Origin: Candidatus Methanimicrococcus odontotermitis
GTDB taxonomy: Archaea; Halobacteriota; Methanosarcinia; Methanosarcinales; Methanosarcinaceae
Reading direction: 5' to 3'
NCBI GenBank assembly: GCA_031286065.1
Contig: JAITUZ010000033.1
Coordinates: 35,801-99,800, forward strand
Length of the DNA: 64,000 nucleotides
Made by a program: the position numbers and the translations under genes. Of this stretch, positions 38,646 to 48,700 are shown piece after piece. Under the pieces are notes generated by a model that saw nothing but the letters and a program-made list of their open reading frames with translations, searched no databases and had not been told where the DNA came from. The first letter of the stretch is position 1. Each line of letters starts with the position of its first letter.

Positions 38646-40209
38646 TTATTCGTTATTTTTCCGCCGTGTGTACAGCAGCAGGGCGGCTCCCGCAAGGACA
38701 ACAATGCGTACGGCCAAGATGATAAACCATATGTTCATGCCTTTCTCATCCGCGGTCTGCGTCTCTTCAGGCGGTTCCGTCTCGGGTATGTCAGTGCTGA
38801 AAGCGTCTTCTGCGGAGCCGTTGCCGACCGGCGTGCTGTCTGCCGGCGGCGCGGTCACAACGGGCGCCTGTGCCGTTTCGTTGCGGACAACCGCTCTTCC
38901 TGTGGATGAAGAACTTCCGGAAGAAACCGCAGGTGCGTCTTCATAAGTGAAAGTCATGGTTCCCGTGATTTCCATAGATCCGGCTCCGGTTTTTGCCGAA
39001 AACCGTTCAGATAAAACCGTGTTGTCACTGCTTGAAAGAACACCGTTTTCGTAAGTGATTGCCGGATTGTTAAAATTCGGATCATTCAGCTCAATATCCA
39101 GGCTGTAAACGTCGCCTTTTTCCGTCAGCGTCAGTTCAACAGATTGGTAGCTGCCTCCCCAGGTTTCCAAGGCCAAACCGCTTAAATCAATCGCGGCTAA
39201 CTTGTTGAGCGTGACATCCACACTTGTCAGCGCATCGCAGCCACTTAAATCAATCGCGGCCAGTTTGTTGTTGGAGATGCCCAATTCCGTCAGCGCCGTG
39301 CTGTCACTTAAATCAATTGCGATTAACTCGTTGTGGGCGAGATTCAATTCTGTCAGCGCACTGCAGCCACTTAAATCAATGTCGGTCAACTTATTTTGGT
39401 CGAGTCTAACCCTCTCCAGAGCACTGCATCCGCTGAGATTAACGGATGTGAGAGTGCTGGAGGACGCATCCAGGTCTGCCAGATTTGTTAAACCGGATAA
39501 GTCCATGGATGTGAATGGATTGCTGTGGGCGACGAGTTTGGTCAGAGCGGTCAAACCCGTTGCATCAATGGCGGTCAACTGGGTCTCGGCGAGGAGCAAA
39601 GATTGCAGGTTACTGCAGCCGTCATAATCAATAGATGTGAGTGGGTTTGAGCTTACGTCCGCGTAATTCAGCTTACTGCATCCGCTGAAATTAACGGATG
39701 TGAGAGAGTTTAAGGATGCGAGTGTGTAAGTCAAATTGGTAAGACCATGGAAGTCCAAGGAGGGGATTGAATTGCCATACAAGTATACCCATCCCATATA
39801 ATCAAGGTCACTTAAATCAAGCTCCTCAGTCTCAAGAGTGATGTCCGAAAGGCAGAGAACCTGAATATGCAATTCACTCTCATCATCATTCCACATCCAC
39901 TGCACCGATGAACGGACTCCTATGTCCTCTACCGTGAATGCCGGCCATGATCCGGAGTCGTCAACCGTCCAGCCCAAATCAGAGTTCTCAATAAGGTAAT
40001 TAATGACAGCAACATCGGTGTCATTATACATGTCATCTTCGGGTGCGGCCTGCGCGATAAACGCGGTATTCAAAAAAGTCTTAAAATTAAAAAGTCCTTC
40101 CCCCCTCCTTACCATTTTCGGCAGCGGCAGAGACACTTGCTGAAGCAGGCATCAGCAGCAGGAAGGCAATCAGCAATAATGCTGTCAAACTCGTTCTGAT
40201 ATTTTTCAT
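38646..40209 (-). CDS. Secreted leucine-rich repeat protein, frameshifted at a G6 run
   Basis: The track ORF (to 40136) lacks an export signal. Upstream, an ATG at 40209 with GGAGG encodes a clean signal peptide (MKNIRTSLTALLLIAFLLLM...SAAAENG) in another frame, which ends at a stop soon after a run of six G (40099-40104). One base fewer in the run joins the two frames. The mature part has an N-terminal domain, about ten LRR units (LSGCSALTELNLAHNEL style), a Ser/Pro/Thr-rich linker and a C-terminal membrane helix with basic tail (YTRRKNNE). It is a cell-surface adhesin-like protein. The break may be phase variation, a sequencing error or decay. Confidence 0.82.
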
Positions 40210-40415
40210 ATATTATTGTTCCTCCACAAACCACCCGTTTTCACACAAAGAAAAAACACATTTCCCAAAATAGAAGAAACGGTTTGTAAACAGATTTGAA
40301 AATATACATTCGGATGATTTTCATATTGTAAATTGTTATTAAATCATATAAATTTAATTGTTTGACTTCATTTAATTATATTTAATTGGCTGTAATGATT
40401 TTAAAGGTTTAATTA

Positions 40416-40465
40416 GAAAAGCGCGCTTGAAATGCGGAGTGCGCCGGATTTTACAAAAATTTTTT
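40416..40465. repeat. Terminator-like repeat, copy 2
   Basis: GAAAAGCGCGCTTGAAATGCGGAGTGCGCCGGATTTTAC-type sequence, sharing the GCGCG and GCGCCGGATTTTACA blocks with copy 1 at 38581. It precedes the truncated membrane gene at 40478. Confidence 0.5.
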
Positions 40466-40477
40466 GGAGTGACAAAA

Positions 40478-40531
40478 ATGAATAAAAAAATGAAAATGTA
40501 TTTTGAAACAGCTCTTATCCTAATTGTTTTT
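40478..40531 (+). pseudogene. 5' fragment of small membrane protein gene, cut by IS
   Basis: GGAGTGACAAAA-ATG begins a frame MNKKMKMYFETALILIVF that matches the start of the gene at 44810 (MNGFKKIYFEIAIILVVF), including its leader. Similarity stops at GGGTCACGATAAG, where the IS remnant begins. The rest of the gene is absent. Confidence 0.7.
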
Positions 40532-40950
40532 GGGTCACGATAAGAACAACTAAATAATTTAGTGTTCAAATCATGGTCTTGCAAATGAAAAATAAATACA
40601 TTTACCGTTCTAAAATTTCGGAAGCAAAATTTCGGCAAATTGTGAAGCTTTTTGCTTTGGACTTAGACGCAACTCAAATCTCTGAAATCACAGGAATCCG
40701 TCGTGTTGCAATTAACAGATATTTAATGGTAATCCGCAAGCGGATTGCTGAATTCATGGATCGGAATTTCCAGTTCAAGGAGAAGTTGAAGTCGATGAGT
40801 CTTATTTTGGCCGAGACGCGTAAAAGGAAAGTATGGGCGTGGTGCAGGTCACTAAACAATCGTATTTGGATTCGTAAAACGACAAGGAAAGGTCTATACC
40901 GGGTTCGTTCCGGATTGTTCAAAAGCGATATATATATTATATAAATGTCA
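40532..40950 (+). mobile_element. IS1595-family (ISXO2-like) remnant, transposase frameshifted
   Basis: The left end begins about GGGTCACGATAAGAAC, next to a gene fragment. The transposase frame from 40573 (KYIYRSKISEAKFRQIVKLFA..., helix-turn-helix) is typical of ISXO2-like elements. Near 40775 the conserved frame changes: FPVQGEVEVDESYFGRD, containing the first catalytic Asp, is in +1. After another shift follow GKYGRGAGH-stop-TIVFGFVKRQGKVYTG. At least two frameshifts and a TAA disable it. The right half is missing; the GLUG gene end lies at 40966. Confidence 0.82.
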
Positions 40951-40965
40951 TTTCAAAAATTTACT

Positions 40966-42291
40966 TCAGATTTTGATCTTCTGCTTAATTATCGGAAATT
41001 CGTCTTCTCCCTTTTCCCAAATTGTTTGGTCCCATCCCGACCAAACAGACCCCGGAAAAGATTGCAGCTCTTCGGTTTGAACAACGATGCCGTTGACTGC
41101 GCCAAATCTCCATCTGTTCGTTTTCGTTTCTTCCCAAGAATAAATGTTTTCCATCACTGGCGTGTAATCCGGACCTGCATAAGCACTGATATACGTAATG
41201 CGGCCGACCGGCTCCCCGACTCCAAGCACAAAATTTATGAATGGCAGCCGCCGCAGCGATGATTCTATTCGAATCGGAGGAACGCCGTTAATATGCTCAT
41301 TTATTGCAATGCAATTGTTTAAATATCCTTGATTGACGCCGACAAAACCGCCGACTTGCGTTTGACCGTCAACCGTATTTTTTGTATAACAATATTCAAT
41401 CGTTCCCAGAATACTGCATCCGGCAAAACCGCCGACCAGGTAATCTCCAAAGACACTGCCTTCGGACATGCAATTTGAGATATTGCCCTCATAGTTCATA
41501 CCGACCAATCCGCCGGCCGTATGGATTCCTGTAACGGTGGCATTTGAAAAACTTGTTTTGATCGTTCCCCAATCATTCGCTCCCGCAAGACCGCCTGCAT
41601 CTGTTCCTGTAATACTTCCTTCCGTTGAACAGTTTTCAATCATGCCGGTATTTGTTCCGACCAGACCGCCGGAATTTGTTCCGATCATACCACCGAGATA
41701 CCAATCTGAGAAAATAACGGTGTCGATTATCCGGCAATTGATAACAGTCCCTTTATTGTAGCCAACCAAACTTCCCGCGTATTGCAAATTTATCAAAGTC
41801 GAATTGGAGATAACAGTCTCTTTATTGTTGCCGACCAAACTTCCTGTGTACTGCGAATTTTGTCCGTTGCTTATCATCGCATTTCTTAAAGTTAAATTGG
41901 AAATTACAGCATCTTCCGATGTTGCACCGAATAAGCCGGCGCATCGGTTAACGTCTCCCGGTTCTGAAGAACCGATATCTAAATTTTTGATTTCTTTCAT
42001 ATTTCCGTTAAACGTTCCATTAAAATTATTGTCGACATATCCTATCGGTTTCCACTGTTGATCTGAATCATTCCAGTCTAAATCATTCATCAAAATATAA
42101 TGAGCTGACAAATTATATCGTATTTCATCCAATTCATTAAATGTTGATATTTGATACGGGTCATCCGCGGTTCCGCTTCCGTGACTGGAGTACGCGGCAA
42201 CAGGTAAGGATAATGTAAGAATCAGTAATGCTGTGATAAGCAATGAAATTGAAAAGCAGACAATTCTTGATTGGACAAAATTTTTGGTCAA
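40966..42291 (-). CDS. Secreted GLUG-repeat surface protein
   Basis: 441 residues. N-terminal signal peptide (ISLLITALLILTLSLPVAAYS), then SGTADDPYQISTFNELDEI, a typical opening of archaeal and bacterial beta-helix surface proteins. Six or more GLUG-type motifs follow: GGLVGTNTGMIENCSTEG, GGLAGANDWGTI, GGLVGMNYEGNISNC, GGFVGVNQG. The C-terminal part includes SVWSGWDQTIWEKGEDEFP, common in this family. Probably a cell-envelope adhesin or bacterial-host contact protein; no catalytic motif. Confidence 0.87.
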   Translation of the reverse strand: MTKNFVQSRIVCFSISLLITALLILTLSLPVAAYSSHGSGTADDPYQISTFNELDEIRYNLSAHYILMNDLDWNDSDQQWKPIGYVDNNFNGTFNGNMKEIKNLDIGSSEPGDVNRCAGLFGATSEDAVISNLTLRNAMISNGQNSQYTGSLVGNNKETVISNSTLINLQYAGSLVGYNKGTVINCRIIDTVIFSDWYLGGMIGTNSGGLVGTNTGMIENCSTEGSITGTDAGGLAGANDWGTIKTSFSNATVTGIHTAGGLVGMNYEGNISNCMSEGSVFGDYLVGGFAGCSILGTIEYCYTKNTVDGQTQVGGFVGVNQGYLNNCIAINEHINGVPPIRIESSLRRLPFINFVLGVGEPVGRITYISAYAGPDYTPVMENIYSWEETKTNRWRFGAVNGIVVQTEELQSFPGSVWSGWDQTIWEKGEDEFPIIKQKIKI

Positions 42292-42409
42292 CTTATTGCT
42301 TCCTGTAGCTTTAACAATAAAAAAATAATAAATCTGTTTATTGTAAAACTTTGCATGAAATGAATTTTTTCATGCAAAGTTTAATTGTATTGCTTTTGTT
42401 TGAATTTCT

Positions 42410-43363
42410 TCACGATGTTTGATGGAATGTAATATACCTCCAAATCAAATCAATCATTGACTCCGGAGAATATGAAAATCCGGCACCAGCTGCTCCTATG
42501 GAAACACCAAGACCGCCTGGTAGCTTTACATGTGCATATTCCAATTTCACAGTTAATGCTCCAGTGTCTTTTGGACCAATGTATCTAAGTGTCAAATTGC
42601 CTTCCGCATTATCTGCAAATTGCATAGTTGTATTGATGCCTCCGTTTATCTTCGTAGTAATATTATACAGAATTCCATACGTATGTAAACTTGCAGTAAT
42701 GTTATTAACTGCGCCTGATGAACCATTTACATAGAGATACTTCACTTTAAGCGGCACAATCCCATTTGGATGAACTGAAGTATCAATGACGTACTCGTTT
42801 CTATTCCAGCTGAGTCCCAATTTGTCTGTGAATTGCATCAGAGGTATACGTGACCAGTCATATTTGTAATTTAATGTAATTTTATTTACGCCGTTTGTAT
42901 ACGTTAAAGGACTTTTTGCTGACAAAGTCACAGTAAGATTTGCAGCCAAATCATTTGAATACGACCTTTGAATCGTTGGGTTCATGTTTTCAAAATCTCT
43001 GATTATAGAGATTTGTTCAGTTGTATACCCTAAAACAAGCAGATTTTCATCTGTACATGTTGCATTCAAAAATTTAATATGTTCTTCAAAAAGCGTATCA
43101 TAGTTTTTAATGATGGCTATTTCTGATGCAGAATAACCATGTTTTGCCAAAGAGGAAGAACTTTCTTTTGCCAATGATTTCATTATGTCAGCTTCGCTGT
43201 ATGTTACAGTATAAATCTGTTCTTTGTCTGAAAGAGAGATCGTTTCTGTGTTTTTGCTTTCGTTGTTTAAAACTGCAACCGAAGAACTCATCAATGACAA
43301 CAACATGAATGAAATAACGAATGCAGTCAATACTTTTTTCAAAATTTTGCTTCTTTTGAACAT
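42410..43363 (-). CDS. Secreted protein of unknown function
   Basis: 317 residues. Signal peptide (KVLTAFVISFMLLSLMSSSVAVL), then a region with two similar helical motifs, GYSASEIAIIKNYD and GYTTEQISIIRDFE, then a beta-rich domain (residues about 140-290) with several N-glycosylation sites and a Gly-rich C-terminus. No family recognised. Its surroundings (IS debris, other secreted proteins) mark an accessory region. Confidence 0.7.
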   Translation of the reverse strand: MFKRSKILKKVLTAFVISFMLLSLMSSSVAVLNNESKNTETISLSDKEQIYTVTYSEADIMKSLAKESSSSLAKHGYSASEIAIIKNYDTLFEEHIKFLNATCTDENLLVLGYTTEQISIIRDFENMNPTIQRSYSNDLAANLTVTLSAKSPLTYTNGVNKITLNYKYDWSRIPLMQFTDKLGLSWNRNEYVIDTSVHPNGIVPLKVKYLYVNGSSGAVNNITASLHTYGILYNITTKINGGINTTMQFADNAEGNLTLRYIGPKDTGALTVKLEYAHVKLPGGLGVSIGAAGAGFSYSPESMIDLIWRYITFHQTS

Positions 43364-43955
43364 TTGTTTGCCTCAAATAATTATTGAGGTATAGCTGCAA
43401 TCTATTTTCAAGGAAATGAAGAGAACAAATGAATAATTTTATGTTCATATCATGACCTTATTTTAAAATTGCAAAAACACCATTCTTTGGAATACATATA
43501 TACTTATCTTTTCATTAAATCAAAACTATTTTGATTTTACCACCTTTGGGGATTTCAATACAGGTTCAAAAGCTGTCCGGCAGGATTCTTTCAACTGGCA
43601 TGTCATGCCAAGTATTCATATTTTCACCTCTGCTGTTTTATTATTTTTATTTAATTCATTCATGATTCATTAACAGGTCTTTTCCGTACTTATTTTCTCC
43701 CTTTTGTTCCGGGGTGTATAAACAAAACCAACTGAAAGAGAACAAGAACTTCCCTACAGTGGCTGGCCAAAGAATGAATCAGAAAAATCTTTATTTCCGG
43801 ACATACTCAAAATATTTATATATTAATGAATGTATTAGCGGCTGACAATTAAATCTAAGTTTAATTGTTATTGTGAGTTAATTTTAGTTTATATCCAAAA
43901 ACTCACAAGACATCTAAGACAAGCAAATGTACCCTTTATCTTTTAAAGAGTATAT
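43364..43955. other. Intergenic region with IS end and gene debris
   Basis: Contains a 38-bp stretch (about 43424-43461) that matches the left part of the IS1595 remnant at 40543 in roughly five of six positions, and a duplicated DUF805 gene end (43668-43754). The rest is AT-rich without an intact ORF; promoter of the gene at 43983 probably lies near 43800-43900. Confidence 0.55.
43668..43754 (-). pseudogene. Duplicated 3' end of DUF805 gene
   Basis: Near-identical to the 3' end of the DUF805 gene at 45294 (EVLVLFQLVLFIHPGTKG...YGKD). An inserted base (AAAGGGAGAAAAT versus AAAGGGGAAAAT) breaks the frame. Similarity ends abruptly at GAACTTCCC on one side. Confidence 0.75.
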
Positions 43956-43982
43956 TTGCTTGCCTCTAAGAGAGGTGATAAT

Positions 43983-44738
43983 TTGTTAAATGTGTTTAAA
44001 ATTACCACTGTTATGATCACTGTTTTGATTTTATGCATGGCGTTTGTTCCTGCAGTAAATGCTCAAGCTGAATATGCAAAATACGAAAAAGATGTTTCTG
44101 CTTTATTTGATGAATATGGTATAACATCTGAAGAGTTCAAATCTACTGTAAAAGAAGCAAAACTCTTAATGGATACCGACAATCAAAAATTATACTCAAT
44201 TGAAAAAGATGGCGATGTTGGTTATGTATACGCTTGGAAAGATGCAACGATTGAGGGAAGAGTCAATTTTGCTTTTATTTCTGAAAAAGAATTATTGCAA
44301 CAAGAGACGTTGTCGGATGATTCTTTGAGTTCCAAATCCTTCGAAAATACCCTTGTAACATATGCAAAGGGAACTTTTTGGCATGGAAGTTATTATCAAT
44401 CATATGGAAATAGCATAACAGGCGGCGTAGACTTCCATTTGGTACCTCTAGATGCAGAAATGGTTTCCAATGGTGTTAGTGTAATTGGCGGAGCTTCGCT
44501 TGCTGTTATTTTAGGATTAGCATTTCCGGCAATCGGAGCAGCAGGAGGAGCAATTTTAGCTCCGGTTTTAACCGTAATAATCAGAGGAGCCTTTTGGGCT
44601 GCTCAAAATAACGATGGAAGTTTGGATTTGAGAATTACTTATGCTTCTGCATATGTTGCTGTGTTTGGTGCATCCCTTCAGTTCCCTGGCATTACTTCCG
44701 GTTATGTAATAATTGCAGGAATTAGCTATCTGCTTTAA
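43983..44738 (+). CDS. Secreted protein with Gly/Ala-rich hydrophobic domain
   Basis: 251 residues from a TTG at 43983 closely behind AGAGGTGAT; the track start lies nine codons upstream. Signal peptide ending near VPAVNAQA, a polar region with DEYGITSEEFKSTVKEAKLL, then a strongly hydrophobic Gly/Ala-rich segment (GASLAVILGLAFPAIGAAGG...) and a hydrophobic C-terminus. The layout, a leader and pro-region before a Gly-rich hydrophobic core, recalls bacteriocin- or halocin-like peptides, but no family is recognised and this is only a suggestion. Confidence 0.65.
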   Translation: MLNVFKITTVMITVLILCMAFVPAVNAQAEYAKYEKDVSALFDEYGITSEEFKSTVKEAKLLMDTDNQKLYSIEKDGDVGYVYAWKDATIEGRVNFAFISEKELLQQETLSDDSLSSKSFENTLVTYAKGTFWHGSYYQSYGNSITGGVDFHLVPLDAEMVSNGVSVIGGASLAVILGLAFPAIGAAGGAILAPVLTVIIRGAFWAAQNNDGSLDLRITYASAYVAVFGASLQFPGITSGYVIIAGISYLL

Positions 44739-44809
44739 CATCTGGAATGAGATTAAAATTATTTGATTGATTTACTTTCAATCAAATATTATTTTTTGGA
44801 GTGATAAGG

Positions 44810-45214
44810 ATGAATGGCTTCAAAAAAATATATTTTGAAATAGCTATCATTTTGGTTGTTTTTATAGTGAATCTGTATGTCAGCTATTGTATTTATTTCC
44901 AGCCCCTGCTCCCGATAAAAATGATATCCGGAATGGATCTGACTTCTTTAGGAAATATGACTCTTTTAATCTCATTAATTTATTATCCGCGGCTTGGAAT
45001 AAATATACGGATTATTGAAATAATCATTATTGGAATATTGTGTCCGTTTGCTTATTTCGTGTTGATGCCTATTGTTAATACAATACTGCCTTTAGACAAT
45101 GTCATGAATTGCATTTTGGTTATATGGACAATGTTTATTTTCTCATTCGTGATCGGTTTATTATATCTGATTCTAACAAAATCAATTCGAAAAAGTCGAC
45201 GGATGTCTGTCTGA
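44810..45214 (+). CDS. Small four-helix membrane protein
   Basis: 134 residues from the ATG at 44810, eight bases after GGAG; the track's GTG at 44801 overlaps that site. Four hydrophobic segments and a basic C-terminal tail (KSIRKSRR). No family recognised. A paralogue's 5' end survives at 40478, cut by an IS. Confidence 0.68.
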   Translation: MNGFKKIYFEIAIILVVFIVNLYVSYCIYFQPLLPIKMISGMDLTSLGNMTLLISLIYYPRLGINIRIIEIIIIGILCPFAYFVLMPIVNTILPLDNVMNCILVIWTMFIFSFVIGLLYLILTKSIRKSRRMSV

Positions 45215-45293
45215 CCGATAAAAAGGCATTCGGCGATTCAGAAATCGTTATGGCGGATAAACTCCGAATGCGTTTCCTTTTATTGAAAATGAG

Positions 45294-45770
45294 TTAATTC
45301 ATTAACGGGTCTTTTCCGTACTTATTTTCCCCTTTTGTTCCGGGGTGTATAAACAGAACCAACTGAAAGAGAACAAGAACTTCCCATGCTGCTAAGGCAA
45401 CACTATACCACGGCACCATGATAGGAACAAAAAACAAAAAATAAATAAAACAAATACCGCTGCCGGCATTCATATCATGAAGACGGCGGATATTTTGACA
45501 AAGAATAAAAACGGTAAACATAAGCCAAAAACTGATTAAAAAAACGATAAAAAGTACTTGACCGACTGAAATGACAATATACGAAAATGCTGTCAGCGGA
45601 ATCGTAAAGGGCAGTAGGACATCAGCAATGTAAAGGCGAAGAATCGAATACGGCAATATGAAGCAGAGAAGCCAGTAAAAAACGGTAAAAATAATAAACG
45701 GTTTTCGATTGATGCGGTCATCAGAACGAAAATGTTTGTTAATGCAGGCAGAGACGCCCATATATTTCAC
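45294..45770 (-). CDS. DUF805 family membrane protein
   Basis: 158 residues. DUF805 marks are RINRKPF near the N-terminus, IRRLHDMNAGSG in the middle and HPGTKGENKYGKDP at the end, with four membrane helices between. Function unknown across the family. A copy of its 3' end lies at 43668. It is convergent with the gene at 44810 and lies just downstream of the large helicase gene. Confidence 0.9.
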   Translation of the reverse strand: MKYMGVSACINKHFRSDDRINRKPFIIFTVFYWLLCFILPYSILRLYIADVLLPFTIPLTAFSYIVISVGQVLFIVFLISFWLMFTVFILCQNIRRLHDMNAGSGICFIYFLFFVPIMVPWYSVALAAWEVLVLFQLVLFIHPGTKGENKYGKDPLMN

Positions 45771-45797
45771 CTTTTTGAATTATACTTGGATGAATAA

Positions 45798-48700
45798 TCA
45801 TTCATCCAAGTAAATTTTGCCGTTTGGAAGAGACACGATTCTGCCGTCGGCAGCGGCTTTATTGATGACGCTTTCAATCTTTTCTTTGACCGCCGGGCGC
45901 ATGATCTTAAAGCCGAAGATTTGAGACGCGCGTTTTACCAGCTGGTCAAGCGGCGTGGAATACTGTGTCTTTAAGACATAAACAGCGGCTTGAAGGATCT
46001 CGTCTTCTGAAATCCAGTCGATGTTGAGCAGGTCTCCTTCTCTTTTTCGGACAATGCAGCCTTTCACTTTGACCGGCCACAAGAAATTGCCGCGGACGCG
46101 GATGTAATTGGATTTTTCCGCGGATGAAATCTCATGGATAATCATATCGCGCATCGCTTTTGTCAAACGCTTGGTGTCACAGCGCTGCTTGATTTCAAGA
46201 ATCAGCTGCTCTTTGTGGACCGGACCTTCATGGCTGACGATTTCAACGATTTCATGCTCCATTTTATGGCGCGGGATTTCAAGAAGATTTTCAGTCGACG
46301 GCAAATCAATCTTCGAATACGGCACGTACGTCGGGATGCCGTCTTGAATCAGCGGCCCGACATCAAAAATCTGTTCGTCCGTGATGTCGGCAGGCATTTT
46401 TCGTATATCGCCGAAGAGGAGATCATATTCGTCATCCGCGTCATGATCTTCCGGACCGGAACTGCCGGTGTCATCCGAATTGCCGGCCGCCGGTTCATTC
46501 TCAGGCTCCTGCGCCGATTTGACCGCCTTTTCTTTTTTAGGCTTTACGGGTTTTTCTTTTTCCGGGCGGAATTCAACGATTTCTTCATCAGCCGGTTCGG
46601 AAACAGTCTCTTGCGGTTCAGCCGCGGTTTCCGTCTCTTCCGCGGTTTCAGTGCTTTCTTCAATAATCGGCGTTTCTTCCTGAATCATTTCCGGCGTCTC
46701 TTCCGGCTCTGTGACGGTTTCTTCTTCGGCCGCGGACTCTTCAACGGTGTTGATTTCTTCGGCGGCTGTTTCGGTTTCTGCGGCAGTCGTTCTTGTTTCT
46801 TCATCCGTTTTTTCAGGCGCGTCTTTCATCTCGGCGGTTTTTTCCGCGGCTTCAGATCGTTCCTTCGCTTTTCTGCGGCTTTGGGCCTCTCTTTCGTTGA
46901 TGATTTGAATCATTTTTTCGATTTCTTTTTCATCCGTGACGGTCACAGTGACTTCTTCTTCATCGAATTCGAATTGAACCGGCGCTTCGATCTTTTTGGC
47001 GCTTTCCTTCGCTTTTTCAATCGCGTCCAGCAAGTTCTTTTTCGCTTTCTGAGGATTCAAATACCAGTCGGTCGACCAAACGCGGCAGAGCTGCCAGCCG
47101 AGGCCGGTCAAAACATCGTTCCTTAAGCGGTCACGGTCACGGGCGACACGGGAATTGAAATACTGCGGACCGTCGGTTTCAATGCCGATAATGTAATGTC
47201 CCAAAAGCTCTTCATTCACGACCGCTATATCCATTTTATAGCCGGCGCATCCGATTTTTTGATGAATCGTAAAACCGTTTTCCCGAAGGAAGACCGCGAC
47301 GGATTCGTCAAACGTGACTTCGTCGGGCTCGTAGTCCGGCGTTTTGCTGACAAAAGATTTCGTTTCCGCGTATTCCAAAAAAGATTTGAGAACGCGCAGA
47401 CCGGCCGGATCGTCATCGCCCGCGTGAAGATCAGCGGATGTAAAGTTTGAGAAAATAACGCATTTTTCGCGGGCGCGGGTGAACAAGACATTCAAACGGC
47501 GTTCTCCGCCGTCTCTGTTGAGCGGGCCGAAATTTTTGGACAAGCGCCCTTCTTGATCAAACCCGAAGCCGATGCTGACAAAAATGACATCTCTTTCGTC
47601 ACCCTGAATCGTTTCGATATTTTTGACCATGAAATTTTCACCTTTTTCATTGGTGAAATATTTTTCAAAACCCGGACTGCTTTTGACAAGAGATTCCACT
47701 TCTTTTTGGATCGCTTCCTGCTGTTTGACGTTAAAAGTCCCGACCATCAGTGTTTTATCGGGGAATTGAATGAAATGGCGCATGACTTCCTGAGCGACAA
47801 CGCGCGCTTCTTCCCGATTCACGCCGGTTTTTCCGCGCTCATAAACTGAATTCCGAACATGGCGGAACTGAAGACCCGTATTTTTGTCTTCGTGAAGCGG
47901 CGACGGATAAACATACAAGTGGTTGCCGTAGAATTCGTTGTTTGAAACCGCAATCAAAGATTCGTGGCGGCTTCTGTAATGCCAGCGCAATGTCTTATAC
48001 GGGAAACTGCGTTTGCAGATGTTTAAAACGCTTTCAACGTCGGAATAAAAAGAGCCGTCTTCATTGTATTCTTCTTCCGCTTCCATCATATTTTCAAAAA
48101 ATGTTGTCGGGGGAAGCTGTTTGGAGTCTCCCATGACGACCACCCGGCGGCCGCGCAGCAGCGCGCCCAAAGCGTCTTCCGGTCTCACCTGACTGGCTTC
48201 GTCAAAAATAACGACATCAAACGAGGTGTTCTGCGGTTCCAGATATTGGGCGATTGAGAGCGAACTCATCATGAAACACGGTTTGATTTTTTGAATCAGT
48301 CCGCCGGCATTTGACATCAAGCGGCGGATGGGCATATGCGCTTTCTTTTTGTTGAATTCATTTAAGAGGATGCCCGCTTCGGATTCTCGGGACGCGCCGA
48401 CATAAATCTGCGGCATACGCCTGTAAATCTCGGCGTTGACCCGCTCTCTGTTCTTAACAATAACTTTTTCATCCAATTCCGAAAATTTATGGATTTTATT
48501 TTCATGCACTTCCTTGATAAACGTGGAAAGCACGCGCTTTTTCATAAATTCCGCGCGGAGGACGCCGTCCGCGTAATTTCCTTTGAATGCCGGCACCAAA
48601 TCTTCCGGCAAAACTTCATTTTCATTAATCGAAAGAATCATCGGCGCAGCAACGGTCTCCAAACATTTTTCGCGGTAAAGCAGGAACTGGCTCCATAACA

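Noticed and set aside
46134-47126. 330-residue plus-strand ORF rich in Phe and Arg
   Set aside because: Antisense of the helicase gene; its composition is the complement of the Glu-rich linker codons.
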